Below are positions 10,705 to 22,116 of a stretch of 64,000 nucleotides of DNA, one piece after another; positions within the stretch are counted from its first letter, which is position 1; each line of letters begins with the position of its first letter. Position numbers and translations under genes: made by a program. The notes under the pieces were generated by a model that searched no databases, was not told the origin of the DNA, and saw only the letters and a list, made by a program, of their open reading frames with translations. Source of the DNA: Umbilicaria muhlenbergii (Eukaryota > Ascomycota > Lecanoromycetes > Umbilicariales > Umbilicariaceae); the NCBI GenBank assembly GCA_000611775.1, contig KK106987.1, positions 248,001 through 312,000 on the forward strand, read 5' to 3'.

Positions 10705-12368
10705 TCATGCGTTCCTGCTTGTATCGTTCCTTATTCTCTGGTAGTCGAGGAGACCTTCAATTGAGCCAACGGCGCTGATAGCAACATCCTGGTCCCACAA
10801 TTTCCTCCTGGCGAAGTCCATCACATCCTTCTCAGAGATCTGACCCACTACTCGTTCGACCTCTTCAGGGCTCATACGCCGGCCTGTAGTAACGATTTGG
10901 CGGCCAATGTCCTCCGCAACTGCTGTCGTACCATCGAGGGAGAGTAGAATCGATGCCTTGAGCTGAGCCTTGGCGCGCTCCGTCTCGGCTTCGCTGACGT
11001 TGTACGATAATCTGGACCACTCGCGTAATGTGAAGTGGACAAGATCATCAATTTGTGTCTTGTTCTCCGTCACTAGATAGATCCCCCAAAGACTAGAACA
11101 GGTGTATCAGCTTCCTCTCCTTTCGCAGAATAGTCAGGGGTAAGGCTTACCCGGTGTCGCTATAGCTGGTTGAGAAGCTCATAAAGCTATTGGCGAGCTT
11201 GTTCTCATGGATGAATGTGCTGAGTTTGCTTCCTAGGTACGGCGAGTTTCCCATGGCGCGGTCCCAGTTGCCAACAATGGCCTGCGTTACCAAAGCCGTG
11301 AAGTAATCGTCATCGTTCCAGCTGACACCTTCCACGGCAATAGCAATATTCGCTGTCGGAATAGTGTCGTCTCTGATTCGGACTTCAGAGCCAATGAAGT
11401 CAGGTTTCCGTTTCTGTGCCGCGGCAACCCTAGCAGACGACGATGAGGGTGGCTCAGTAGGAAGGTTAGAGAAGTGCTTTTCTGCAAGGTCCACGAGCTG
11501 TTGATGGGGGACGCCACCAGCGCCAACCAAAACCATTCGCTCTGCCGTGTAGTTCTGCTTGATGTAGTTGACTAGATCGTCTCGTTGGATGCTTGCAATG
11601 TTCTCCTTTGGTCCAAGAATTGTACGGCCAAGTGGTTGTCCCTGGAAGGCGGTGGCGTGAAGATGGTCGAAAACCACCTCCTCAAGCTGCTTGTCCACCT
11701 CTTCCTGCTCGCGTAGTATGACATTACGCTCACGCTCGATGGCTTGTGGCTCAAGCTTCGAGTTTTGAAGGATATCAGAGAGAATGTTCACCGTCGCTGG
11801 GACGTCAGAGTTAAAAGATTTGGCATAATATACGGTGTTTTCACGCTACAGAACTGTGAGCATAAATTCCCGGGTTGGGCATTCAGGGAATGGACAACTC
11901 CACCATACCGAGGTGTATGCATTGAGGTGACCGCCCATGTTTTCTATTTCGAGCTCAAGTTGATGTTGACTTCGGTCTTTCGTTCCCTGAGGACACCACT
12001 TAGTCTCTCTTTCCGGCAAGTTATGACCTATGTTCTGCATACCTTAAAAGCGAGGTGCTCCAAGAAATGTGCTGTACCATTGGTCTTGTCGGTCTCTGCT
12101 CTGCTACCTGCATCAATCCACACCCCAACGGTTGACGTCTGTGCCCAGGGTGAATGCTCGGTCGCAATCTGCAATCCCTTTAGCTACGTATAGCGAGCGA
12201 GCTCTGGGGATTACATACCGTCAGACCATTCGACAGAGTGGTACTCTCCGTCTTGGATCCATGGCCTACTGGAGTTGCAAGGCCTCTGATCGGAGTGCGC
12301 ACAGCATTGATAGCCGCGCGACTTCGCAAGGCTTGACTGAGGTTGAGCGCTAGCCGCCGTGAAGCCAT
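10705..12368 (-). CDS. MAS1: Mitochondrial processing peptidase beta subunit
   Basis: Catalytic half of the matrix peptidase that removes N-terminal presequences from imported proteins. Five exons encode 478 residues: 12368-12219, 12168-12043, 11986-11909, 11845-11151 and 11092-10705. All phases agree. The N-terminus is Arg/Ala-rich without acids ([19 protein letters not shown]), a presequence. The M16 inverted zinc motif is HFLEH (His84, Glu87, His88), with the distal Glu at about 164 in ERNVILREQ. Other family blocks are [53 protein letters not shown] and [10 protein letters not shown] at the C-terminus. The intact HxxEH identifies beta rather than the non-catalytic alpha subunit or the complex III core proteins. 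It is divergent from SDH4, another nuclear-encoded mitochondrial gene. Confidence 0.97.
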
Positions 12369-12645
12369 GACTCTGCACTGAAGGAATCACAGGAGTTTGG
12401 CACGAGCTTTGGAGCTTCGAGGCTTGCTGGAGAAGGATAGATACCTTAGGATGTCCGGAACAGTTTGGTGGTCGTCGTGAGGATTTCCCATGACGCGCTT
12501 GTCAACCAATCAGATTCTTCAGAGATCGCTTATGTCATTGTCGTTCACCGAGGCATGGGCATGAACGACGACGACGACGACCACAATCTACAACCGGGAG
12601 GTCGCCTTTTGCTGTATTATCTCTCTACCCGTGCACAGCAGCAAC
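12369..12645. promoter_or_regulatory. Short divergent promoter shared by MPP-beta and SDH4
   Basis: Only 277 bp separate the two start codons, so both promoters must lie here or overlap neighbouring sequence. It includes a small GAC-repeat run near 12,566-12,580. The pairing suggests co-regulation of two mitochondrial proteins. No TATA box or specific factor site was identified. Confidence 0.6.
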
Positions 12646-13493
12646 ATGGCGTCGATGATACGGCCATCAATGCTTCGGCAGACCTGTCTGGCAATTCCAG
12701 CGCGAAGAACACTCATAACGAAAGCTCTCAGGCCGTTGGCTTCCGCACTCAACGCTCCGACCACCCGCACATACTTCATCACACAGCAATCCTCGTTGCT
12801 GCGCTCCAAACTTGGCCACAATGCCCTACCAGGCTCTATGAGGGTTGCGGCTTTCCATGCCAGCGCACGCCATGCCATCCTTCCTGCAGGACCTCGTGAG
12901 TGCCGTGCTTGAAACCCGAGCCCAAGATGGACAATCGAGCTGATCTGTATAAATAGAGCACATTGAAGGAACTGGTACGCATTCGACCTTGGAGTTAGTA
13001 TGTCTGTCACTTGTGGACACTGAATCTTGATCAGCAAATGACCCGGCGCCGGTCCCCGATCCGTCGCCTACACATGGTAGCTATCATTGGACATTTGAGC
13101 GGTATGATGCTTGATATGTTTCTGGATGCAAACGCTTACGGTCTTTCTAGATTGATTGCCGTTGCTCTTATTCCTCTGACTGTTGCTCCATTCGCTGCTG
13201 GGTCATTGAACCCTGTCACAGACGCCGCCTTGTGCGCCACCATTCTGATACACTCTCATATTGGATTTGAGTATGTCTGGATAGAATTGATTTCTGGACC
13301 TGGTCCACAGCTAACACGTCTCTAAAGATCTGTCATCATCGACTACATCCCCGCAAAGCGACTCCCAAAGACTCGGACTCTGTTCTGGTGGGGGCTTCGA
13401 GGAGCAACTTTGCTTGTCGGAGTTGGATTATACGAGTTCGAAACCAATGACGTTGGACTGACTGAAGGAATCAAGAGAATCTGGACTGCCTGA
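12646..13493 (+). CDS. SDH4: Succinate dehydrogenase membrane anchor subunit (CybS)
   Basis: Small subunit of respiratory complex II that anchors the catalytic dimer in the inner membrane and contributes to heme b and ubiquinone binding. Five exons join with correct phases to 206 residues: 12646-12895, 12957-12974, 13035-13101, 13151-13270 and 13328-13493. A long basic N-terminus (SMLRQTCLAIPARRTLITK) is a matrix-targeting presequence. The mature part begins near PTHGSYHWTFER, followed by LIAVALIPLTVAPFAAGSL (first membrane helix), ALCATILIHSHIGFESVIID (second helix with the conserved His) and LRGATLLVGVGLYEFETND (third). Exon 2 is only 18 bp. The start is the ATG at 12,646, since the frame upstream offers only GTG. 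Confidence 0.95.
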
Positions 13494-13925
13494 AAAGTAG
13501 ACCAGGTAGATTATGTACATACTATTGACGGAGCCAAGCGTGTTCCACGAGAATTGAGTTTATGACTTTAAAGTATACTGCTATATTTTCCACATGACTT
13601 GATGTTTGCTCCATTTAGCAAGTTGCACAGCACTTTGGTGGTGATGCTGGACCTTCATGTTGCAGCACAACTCACTCAGTAAGTACACCAGCAAAGTAAA
13701 AAAGTTACTAGGGAAGGAGACGAAGGAAGCCATTGCAAGGACCATTCATTGTGGATATACAGGTGTATGTGAGCCAATCTACATTTCCACTTGATGGTTG
13801 GCAGCATAGTCGAGCCTGGGCCCTCCCATCCATCCCAGTATAATGCAAGATTGAGATGGGTTTGCTTACAAGTGCCTTATCCTACGAAGTAAGGCACCAG
13901 GAAGATTTGAGATGAATGTGATAGA
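13494..13925. other. Intergenic, between convergent SDH4 and SDR gene
   Basis: A 430-bp spacer between two convergent stops. It is AT-leaning and without recognisable genes, presumably 3' UTRs. Confidence 0.45.
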
Positions 13926-14788
13926 TCACATCTTGCTAGGCATCCTCATTCCTCCATCCAATCTTAGCACAACCCCGTTCAGCATAACATTCTCTACTCC
14001 GTGCCTCACCAGGCTTGCAAACTCCTCCGGCTTTCCAGGCCTGCGCGGGAATTCCATAACTCTAGTCAGACTGCTCCTGACCTTGTCACTCATCAACGCC
14101 GTCATGCCTGAGTCGAAGAGACTCGGTGCGATCGTGACTACCCGGATCGCATATCTCGCAAGATCTCGCGTCAGAGGTAGCGTTAAAGATGCAATTGCCC
14201 CTTTTGACGCGGCGTAGGCCACTTGACCCGGTTGGCCATCGAATGCTGCTGAAGACGAGACCAACACGATGACCCCTCGTTCTCCGTCTGCTCCTTGAGG
14301 CTCGACCTTCGAGAGATGTGGTAGCACTTGCCGTATCAAATCAATAGAGCCGCGCACGTTGATGTTCATCACGAAATCAAATCCACCAAGATCGAATGGA
14401 TCACCGTTGCGATCAATGATCTTTGCCGGTGTCGAAACACCTGCGGCGGCGATCACACCCCCGACCTCCTTGCCAGTTTCCTGAACCCATACCAAGGTAT
14501 CCTTGACAGCTTTCGCGATGCTCTCGGTGTCTGAGACATCCACATGGAAGAACTTGGCCTTGTCGTTGCCTAGCTCTTTAACCAACTCTTCACCTAGATC
14601 TGCGTTCACGTCGAGGCAAGCGACATAACCGCCGGCTTGACATAGATTCTGTGCGGTGGCGCGACCGAGTCCGGACGCCCTGTCATCGGTAGAATTAGAT
14701 GTTGTGCACAAGTGCGTGGAGCTTTCCGAGCGCGGCCGTCAGAGACCTACCCACCCGAAACCAGAAACGTTCTCCCGTCAATCTTCAT
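13926..14788 (-). CDS. Short-chain dehydrogenase/reductase, HSD17B10 (3-hydroxyacyl-CoA dehydrogenase type 2)-like
   Basis: Two exons, 14788-14751 and 14679-13926, encode 263 residues, the standard length of a classical SDR. The first exon ends in VSGG, completing the cofactor loop SGGASGLGRAT across the intron. An acidic residue after beta-2 (ACLDVNAD) predicts NAD(H) preference. Other motifs are HVDVSD, AAAGVST in place of the usual NNAG, the Ser of VLVSSSAAFDGQPGQ, and the catalytic YAASKGA. The C-terminal LRLDGGMRM matches the HSD17B10 type, which oxidises short-chain 3-hydroxyacyl-CoA and, in animals, joins mitochondrial RNase P. Whether the fungal protein does either is unknown. I see no clear targeting sequence. 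Confidence 0.9.
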
Positions 14789-15095
14789 TGTCAAGTTCTT
14801 TGTATGAATTGCCACATGGGTTCGCAGCCCCGCGCCCCTGAGGTTGATTTAAAGACAGAGGCAGAGGAGGAAATGGGCGGAGCAGGCGTTACCTCCTTTA
14901 ACTCCCCGAAGCAGCCTCCGGAAGAGCCGAGGCAGACTCGCGGAGTCCCGTCCGAATCCTTCTACGCTACGAACTTTACAGCTTTAGAATACCTGCTTTG
15001 TCCATTTATATCTCATATTCGTATCGCCCCTTCCAAGCGTTCATTTCGAGATTCTATTAGGGTATCATAGCACTAGTACGTATCCGATGTCCGCT
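14789..15095. other. Intergenic upstream of the SDR gene
   Basis: A 307-bp tandem spacer between the UTP11 stop and the SDR start. It should hold the SDR promoter. Nothing else was seen. Confidence 0.45.
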
Positions 15096-16000
15096 CTACT
15101 TCTTCCTTTCACGAACCTTCCATTTCACCCCAGCTTCGGTAACCCCTCCTATGCTGTTACTCATCTTCGCGCGTTGAAGTTCCAAAGCCTGCTCTGCAGC
15201 TACAAGATCCCTCTCACGCACTTTCAAAGCTTCTAGCTTCGATTTCCGCACTTCTTGCTCCCTCTTGTGCCGCTTGCGTAGAGCTCTTGCCTCTTTGCGA
15301 GTTCGTTCCTCGGACCCTGCTATAATCCTAGACTTTGTAGATTCGTCCTTCGGCTGAGCCAACTCATCTTCAGTCTCCCGGTCACTATCTGAGAAGACTG
15401 GCTGTTCGGCTCGTGGTCTGTTGTATTTCTTGTCGAGACCGTCCGCGGTAGTATCAAAGAATTCTGCTGGGTTAAAGCTCTTTTGCTCCGCGGTGGTCTC
15501 AACATAGATTATGTGATGCCCAACATTGCCACTAGAGTTCCCTCCCAATACCATCACGCCGTTCCCTTCGCCTAGAGTGTACTCTTCCTCTAATCTCTCA
15601 CGCTCTTTCCGAGTTCTCTGTGCCATTGTCCTAAGGTAGCCAGCATCCTGAGTTTTCAAGAGCTTGACTGCATCGTGGCTTAGAGCTTTGCTGCCCCGAT
15701 CTGCGAGTTTTTGGCCGCCGCTGTGGGTTTTGCTGCTCATCATCCCAAAATGGAATTCATCTGGGTTTCTTTCCGCGGCTTTCTGCCGAAGGATCTTCAG
15801 GCGCTTCTTCTTCTCATTGTAGTCCTTTGCACGAAGAGAGTAGTCCTTTACCAATCCTCAGTATGTCGAGTCCTCCGGTTATCAGAACATGTTGACATGC
15901 TCACCTTGTGCTTCTCGAGAACACCCCACTTCTCACGTTCCAGCGGTTGTGCTCGCTCCTTATGATTACGCCGCTGCACAGCATTTCGCATGGACGACAT
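15096..16000 (-). CDS. UTP11: U3 snoRNA-associated protein 11 (SSU processome)
   Basis: Component of the nucleolar small-subunit processome required for 18S rRNA maturation. Two exons, 16000-15905 and 15845-15096, encode 281 residues. The N-terminus is the family hallmark: [19 protein letters not shown] followed by [50 protein letters not shown] and [13 protein letters not shown]. The rest is charged and helical, with a Lys/Arg-rich C-terminus (WKVRERKK) suited to RNA binding and nucleolar import. It is divergent from CMC1 across 311 bp. Confidence 0.95.
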
Positions 16001-16311
16001 GGCGAGCAGAAGTGTCAAGACCTAGGATAGTGTCGCGCGTTGAAGTGGTGATAAGTTGCGTAAGGCAAGTGCAGAAACTCAGTGAAGGTACGAGCCTAGA
16101 TCGAAGCCGCTTCTCAGCTTTAGCTTCCTCAGCCCTACAGCTCTTAGGCGGCATGAGCCGCTCTAGAGTACTCACATTTCATGTTCTCTGAGACTCCAGG
16201 TCTCCTTACGATGAATTACCAACTGCAATTACAATGACTCTTTCTTGCCCGAGTTGCTGTCTGTAACCTCATGTCGCGTTGTAGCCGTCCTGTCGTCTAC
16301 TCTCTTTCGAC
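16001..16311. promoter_or_regulatory. Divergent promoter between UTP11 and CMC1
   Basis: 311 bp between the two start codons, necessarily containing both promoters. No specific motif was identified with confidence. Confidence 0.5.
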
Positions 16312-16801
16312 ATGATGGCAACAACGAAACCGGAGTCACTCCCATTACCTTCACGAAACCCTCTGCCTCTCTCAGCCGCGCAAGAGGCCCAGGTCCGGGA
16401 TCTGTATTACAAAAGGGTACGGAGCCAGTGTGCGAACGAGATAAGAGGTGAAAAAAAGCCTGTCATCCTATGCAAGGCTCAGGGCATTAATCGTTTGAAA
16501 CCATCCAGATTTCGCATCCTGTGCCTTAAACAGGACCATCAGCGCCACATGGGCGTGTCGAACAGAGCGATTGGCAATGAACTCATGTATGGTGTTGCAC
16601 GCAACGCAACAGGAACAAGATGCAGCCAGGGAGGAGTGGTTTGCTACAAGGGACGTGAGAGCGCGCCAAAGGGAAGAAAAGGAGAAAAAGCGCAAGGAGC
16701 AAGAGAAGTTCCATCGGGAATGGTGGAACTTGCCTCCATTACCGGATGAGTCTGGGCCGGATCGGGATGGGTCAGTGCCTGCTAAGCCTGGGGAGCGATG
16801 A
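16312..16801 (+). CDS. CMC1: Cytochrome c oxidase assembly protein, twin Cx9C (Cmc1-like)
   Basis: Intermembrane-space protein supporting COX1 and copper handling in complex IV assembly. Two exons, 16312-16447 and 16509-16801, encode 142 residues. The joined product shows two exact Cx9C motifs, CANEIRDFASC and CRTERLAMNSC, the coiled-coil-helix fold oxidised by Mia40. The intron lies inside the first motif (Asp codon split), so the splice is needed to make it. The segment NSCMVLHATQQEQDAAREEW is typical of Cmc1. The C-terminus is Lys/Glu-rich then Pro-rich. Two ATGs occur in tandem at 16,312 and 16,315; I used the first. No cleavable presequence is expected in this family. Cmc2-like assignment is possible but less likely from the spacing. 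Confidence 0.9.
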
Positions 16802-17114
16802 GAGATGTTGAGCTGTGGGTTTACTTGCATAGCACGCCGGAGTACGGGGGTTCAGAATGGGTAAGGAACGCAGCATCGTCATTGGACAGGGCGATTTCAG
16901 GCGTTACGAGGTCGCAACCACAATGGACAGCTTTTTGAGAGCTTAAAGGTTGCTCAACATTTTGATCTCTGGTCCAAATGATTCTCTCGTTTTTGCTGCT
17001 CGCTTTCCGGGTCAAGCCCAGACACAGCTTGGGCAATCTTCCAACCCAACAACGCCTTGCCATGCAGCGCTTAAATACAACGACGGTCATCGGTCAGTTT
17101 TCCGTATGGTGGAA
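16802..17114. other. Intergenic, between convergent CMC1 and TAF9
   Basis: A 313-bp convergent spacer, presumably 3' UTRs. Nothing else was recognised. Confidence 0.45.
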
Positions 17115-17864
17115 TTAGTCTTCCGCCATGTCCTTGTCCTCTCCCTCCCCATCAAGCTGCTCCCCAAAAACGTCCTCCATCCGATCGTCAGCCTCGTCCT
17201 CTCCATTCCCCTCGCCATCTTCTGCTGCGCCTTCATTCATAACCTCATCTCCGCCCTCAGCTGTGGCCACCAGCTCGTCCTCCTCACTGTCCCATTCCTC
17301 TTTCAAACCCCACCCCACACCTGTAAGACAGTATCTCTCCGGTGGCAAGCGTACACCCCAGTCCTTCCCCACCGCCGGCAGCGCAACTCTGTTCCGCTCC
17401 TGCGCGAGGTCTTGATAATACTCTTTGGGTATGCTCGGATTGAACTGGTAATGCGTTCGGCTCGCGATGCTCAGCCGCAACGCGGAAAGGGTGATTGAAC
17501 CCATGTCATTGACGTTTGAAGTCGCACCGCCACGGCTGCCGCCGCCAGGGCCGCTACCGCCGTAGCCTTCCGAAGTGAGATGAAGCGCATCTTGGAGCGT
17601 TGAAGAGGTATAGCGATAGGCGAAATCCATGAGCTGAAGAGGGACTCGTTCTTGGTAGGCGGCCACGCCGAGGTTCGCGAGGATCATGTGGATGAGCCGT
17701 GCGTCACGAGGTCGCCTGGAGAGACCGTTATCCGCCAGCGATGTCGCCAGAAATACAGGATTGCTGGAGTTTATGGCCGCATGAGGGAGAGGCGGGGTGT
17801 GAGTGCTCGTCGGTTGAGGGTCGGATGAGAGGCCTTCTGAGGTTATGCCGTTTGGTTCTGCCAT
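17115..17864 (-). CDS. TAF9: TAF9, histone-fold subunit of TFIID and SAGA
   Basis: Histone-fold subunit that pairs with TAF6 in TFIID and SAGA. A single exon of 249 residues. The histone fold (about 50-97) reads RRPRDARLIHMILANLGV, AAYQERVPLQLMDFAYRY and TSSTLQDALHLTSEGYG, a strong TAF9 match. The fold is extended by a Gly/Ser insert (about 99-118) before ITLSALRLSIASRTHYQF. Then come the conserved LPAVGKDWGVRLPPERYCL and GVGWGLKEEW blocks. The last 45 residues are almost entirely acidic (Glu/Asp). The start ATG at 17,864 gives a Pro/Ser-rich leader of the kind seen in fungal orthologues. Confidence 0.95.
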   Translation of the reverse strand: MAEPNGITSEGLSSDPQPTSTHTPPLPHAAINSSNPVFLATSLADNGLSRRPRDARLIHMILANLGVAAYQERVPLQLMDFAYRYTSSTLQDALHLTSEGYGGSGPGGGSRGGATSNVNDMGSITLSALRLSIASRTHYQFNPSIPKEYYQDLAQERNRVALPAVGKDWGVRLPPERYCLTGVGWGLKEEWDSEEDELVATAEGGDEVMNEGAAEDGEGNGEDEADDRMEDVFGEQLDGEGEDKDMAED

Positions 17865-18437
17865 GTCGGATTCTCACCTAGTCAGTGCCGGCTCAAATTG
17901 CAAATACGTCTATGGCAACAAAGCCATGGCGGTTTCCAGACGTCGTACGCCTGTGCCTGGTGTGTCCCGGTTGCAACGACAAGGTCTAGAGTGGGGAGAT
18001 GTTTTCGAAGCACTCGAGGACCAATGCTCTGCGGCATCTTGAGTGCGCTAAACCTAAATTGGCCGTTTGCGACAGACACATCAGGTACGCGACTTGCTCG
18101 AGTAGATTGCGACAACAGATCTGGTTACTTGTAGATCCGTATGCCTATATAATTCCGTCACAACAATCCCCAGGACCACGGTTCGGGTCAACCTCGGAAT
18201 CCAGGTTCCCCCCAATGAAGAAGCACAACGCCAAGCAATGCCGCTCCTCAGCCAGCCAGCCAAACGCAATGCCACTATTTGTACAATGTGTACTCCAGAA
18301 TCCAATGCACCAAAAACCATATCCTCGCGGTATCGTAAAACTGGTTCGTTCAACATGCTATGCGGAGCTGAGAGAATTACTCCACAAAGCTGCCTGACCA
18401 TATCTCTGCCGCCAACCGCAATCCACGAGATGATATC
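17865..18437. other. Intergenic upstream of TAF9
   Basis: 573 bp between the PAH1 stop and the TAF9 start, both on the minus strand. It contains the TAF9 promoter and PAH1 3' UTR by position. No other feature was recognised. Confidence 0.45.
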
Positions 18438-21032
18438 CTAGCGCGAAGTCGCAAAGTCGCGACGCTCAGAATCTGGCGCAATGCTTGGTTGGTCCTCGAG
18501 ATTTCGTGGCCCTTGCGAATCATCAACAAATATGATCTCGGCTTCCCTTGGTTTGCTGGGATCAATCCTAATCCTCGCCAAAGGTACGCCGCCCTCATCT
18601 TCCAAAATATCTTCTTCCCCAAGGTCTCCGTCTTCAATACTTTCAATGATTGAATCGATCAAACCGTCCCCTTCCTCTATCGATTCTCTTGATAAGTAGC
18701 TCTCCTCTAGGTCGTCTTCCTGCTCTTCGTCATCAAGTCCTTCACTTCCTTCGTCTTCGCTTCGAACACTTCGTCGGTCTCTACTTCTCGTGCTACCATC
18801 TTCGCTGTCGCTGGCGGAAAAATCATCAATGTCTAGTGGAGCGCTCCGCCAGTAGTTGAAGTCTGTGAATTCTTCACCGCCTCCCATCACCAGAAGACCA
18901 ACCGGAGGGAAGAAGTGATCTACAACCTCACGCATCGTCACGTAGCTGCTCTTGTACTTGTTCAACGTGAGGAGGTCAAGTGACACTTCTGCGTTTGAGT
19001 TGATAGTAAATATTCGCGTGGAAGGTATGTTGACCGATCGATAGCTCAGGGCATCTGTCAGCCTGTTGCCAAAGCCCGCATAAAAAGGGTTTGCCTTGCG
19101 GCCGAAGAGATTCAGTATGTCTCGGAGACAAGCCATTTTGAAAACCTCTGGTTTGCGTAGATATATTTCTCTTCGCAGCGCGGCAACTGTCCGATCAGGG
19201 CTCATGATGACAGGTCCCCGGGGAAGCTTGTAACCTTCTTGAGAGACCCCATTTAAATAGGTTCTCGTCGTATCTGCCTGACCCACCGATCTGCTGGTCA
19301 AGTATAGAATGTTGTACCCATTTGCGACGATGTCTGTATATAGTTTTGCAACGCCAATATGAGTCCAGTCGCGGCCAATCATGTTCAACACGTGGCCAAG
19401 TGCATCGGACCTTGAAGGAGCAGGTCAGCCGGCACAAAGCGAAGGCAGGGTGACTTGTACTTACTTGGTTATTGTCCCATCAATGTCCGAAATGACAATG
19501 GGAACATCGTACGTCCAGTAGTACATGTACGCTTGACAAGTAGCTCTGTTCACAGTAAAGCTCATAAGGTTGGCGCCTGCCTTTAAGTTAAGAGCTTTCA
19601 ATTGATCACTAGTGAGTCGCAAAGTCTTTGCATAGGTTCGGTTCGGGTCACTGGTGCTTTCATTATCAGGCGGCGTTTGGGGTGGGGTGACGAGTCCTGT
19701 AGGCGCGATGTCTGACTGGCGTCGTTCATGCTTACCAGGGACAGACAGATCTGGGTTGCTCCGATCTTCATCGCTCTGATAGCCCGGATCCGAAGCTGCA
19801 TCGCTGAGAAGACCTCCAGTCGCCAGCCCTTGCAAACCAGCCTTCCGGCCTGCAGCCTCCTTGGCTTCTTCACTACTGTAAATCCAGAGGTTGCCATGCT
19901 CATCAGCACCTATAAGGGCACCTATATCATAGTTGCCTTCGAGCTCCTCCGCCAAGATCTTCCGCGCGATGACTTCTGCACGCAGAGCCTCGTCTTCGCT
20001 ACTTTTATATCCGGTCATATCCAGCATCAGGTCTCCACTGTCGTTGACGTGAGTTGGAATATTTGAGCTTGAGAGCTTCTTGGATAAGGATTTTGCGCGG
20101 TTAACAGCTTCATTGGCAGGCAGCGGAGGGGGGCTATTGGAACCGTCCGACGCAGTGGATAGGGTTGGTCCAGATGCTGGCGGTGGTTCGGACATTCTAT
20201 CTGTTAATGCCGATCGCTTGGAATCTTGAAGAGCAGTCATTTGCGCTCGTGCGGCTAAAGGCAGGAATTCTTCTGAAGCTGAGCGCTCCAGCGCTGCCCG
20301 GGGTTGGGTCGATGCACCGGTCCAGTCACCGAGAACGCTAGAGTTGTAGTTGCTATCTGGTGACACCGACAAGGGAGTGATGTTACCTTCTCTCACGTCA
20401 GCAATGGTTTTGCGATGATTTCCGGGTGAAATACCAGTATAACTCGGAGCCCTCCGGTCAGCGGACGGACCAGGCGAGCCGCCAACCCCGCTCATGTACT
20501 GATTGTTACTCTTCCCTTTACCTCCTTCCGTACTCAGATCCAAATAGTCGGGCTCTTGTAGTGCGCCCAACGAAGCTGAATCCTGCGCCGGAAGACCCTG
20601 AGGGCTGGTGGCCGGTGAGACCAAGGGCGATGTCTGTAAGGCCTCGGGGATCTCGTCAGAGGTTTCGAATACGAAGAAGGCTTCTCCCCCCTCGCCAAGT
20701 TTCATTGCGTAGTTTTGTTTGACATTGTTGACCTTGAACTCTACCTAGAGACGGGTTGAGCGATAGCCCCGGGAGTGATTCCATGCAGCTGACATACCTT
20801 CTTCTCATACGGTCGGAGCAAGGAGAATTTCCCGAAACGAACATGGAACGGAGAGCACGCCAACGAGCCTGAGAGCAAGTTAGCCGGTGAAGGCGGGAGC
20901 GTGAGGAGTAGCACCGGATTTACCATCCTCCTGCTCGATAACGATCACGTCAACGGCCCCACTCAATGTGGCGGGGTTGATGGAGTTCCAAGTCTTCGAC
21001 ACGGAGCCACTGATACTCCGCACATACTGCAT
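18438..21032 (-). CDS. PAH1: Lipin-type phosphatidate phosphatase (Pah1/Ned1)
   Basis: Mg2+-dependent enzyme dephosphorylating phosphatidate to diacylglycerol, setting the balance between storage lipid and membrane growth. Four exons, 21032-20924, 20868-20798, 20744-19465 and 19410-18438, encode 810 residues. The N-LIP domain starts at residue 1 (MQYVRSISGSVSKTWNSINP), with CSPFHVRFGKFSLLRPYEKK and KLGEGGEAFFVFET. A Ser/Pro-rich linker carries many SP/TP sites, as expected for phosphoregulation. The HAD domain has the catalytic DIDGTIT (DxDxT at Asp480-Asp482-Thr484) and continues through LYLTSRSVGQADTTR, GPVIMSPDR and FYAGFGNR. The last 130 residues are strongly acidic. Exon 3 ends inside the Lys codon right after the catalytic motif. 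Confidence 0.97.
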
Positions 21033-22116
21033 CTCCCAGTACGGATGCCAGTCCGGATGTCAAGCAGCTGTGCGCTGGTGGTGGAGGTCGGTCCACTCCG
21101 GTCCAGGCGATGGCGGGGACTGAGGCAGCCAACGGTAGCAAGCCGACCACATTCACCGACTTGTGCACGAGAACAAGGGGAAAGACAAGTAGACGGGATA
21201 AGTCTAGCTGGGCGATTGTGGAGGAGGTACGGTGCTTGAACACATGTATCAAAGGCCCATGCGCAAGATGGGTGTAGCCTGATGATCACACTGCTCACCG
21301 TTGCAGGGGATGCAGCTGACGTTTGCCGAGGCGGAATTGAAGCCGGGACTGAGGGACTGAGGGACCGAGCCTGGGAATTAGAGGTATGTGTTATGGATTG
21401 CGAATTGTGGCATATGGGTTATGGTTCACAATCGTAGATGATGAATTGCATCTAAACCAGAGGACAACTCGGTGTTGGCGGGTGATCAAGTGACGGTACT
21501 GTCGCTGTCGCTGTCGCTGTCGCTGACGATGCCGCTGCCGATGCCGCTGTCGACGCCGCTGTCGACGCCGATGCCGATGCCGATGCCGATGCCGATGCCG
21601 ATGCCGATCTCAGGGACACTCCTACCACAAGCGTTGGCTTGAAAGCGGCGGGCAGGGCGGTGGGGGTTGCATGCTTTTATGCTTGATGCTTGATGCTGTT
21701 ATACATCTGATACGCCCGAGGACCCTCTTGTGCCTGGGGCGGAACGCCTCCTAAGGCGGAACGCCTCCCGACGCTAGAGGACGGCGCAAACGGTCCGACG
21801 TGACGACTCCAACATTATTCCACATTCACATTCACGTTCACGTTCAGCCTCACATTCACCTTCGATCGCACGTTTGGTGTCGCACGTCCCGTGTCATGAG
21901 CATCACCCCTCCCAGCGCCACCTCCGTCTTGATGCTTGCATGCTCGGCAGTCGTGACCTCCTGAATCTGCCAGAATCACCTGCCAGAATCCCCCCGTTTT
22001 GGTGCATGAGTTCTCCTCTTCCCATTCCTCTTCCTCTCCAATGGTGCGCCGTCATCCGAGACTGGCTGTTGACGCCTCTATTGCATTTCTGCCGTCTTCT
22101 ACATCTGCAAGTACGG
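21033..22116. other. Divergent promoter region between PAH1 and the FN3 protein, with simple repeats
   Basis: About 1.1 kb between divergent starts. It holds a long GC-rich triplet microsatellite (21,501-21,609) and a short CATTCA/CGTTCA hexamer run (about 21,820-21,862). Open frames here are mostly repeat-driven. Confidence 0.5.
21501..21609. repeat. GTCGCT / GCCGAT compound microsatellite
   Basis: 109 bp of triplet/hexamer repeats. It begins as tandem GTCGCT, passes through GCCGCT and GTCGAC variants, and ends in at least six GCCGAT units. Lengths are multiples of 3, but no conserved protein spans it. It lies about 470 bp upstream of the PAH1 start and 500-600 bp upstream of the FN3 gene. 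Confidence 0.9.
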
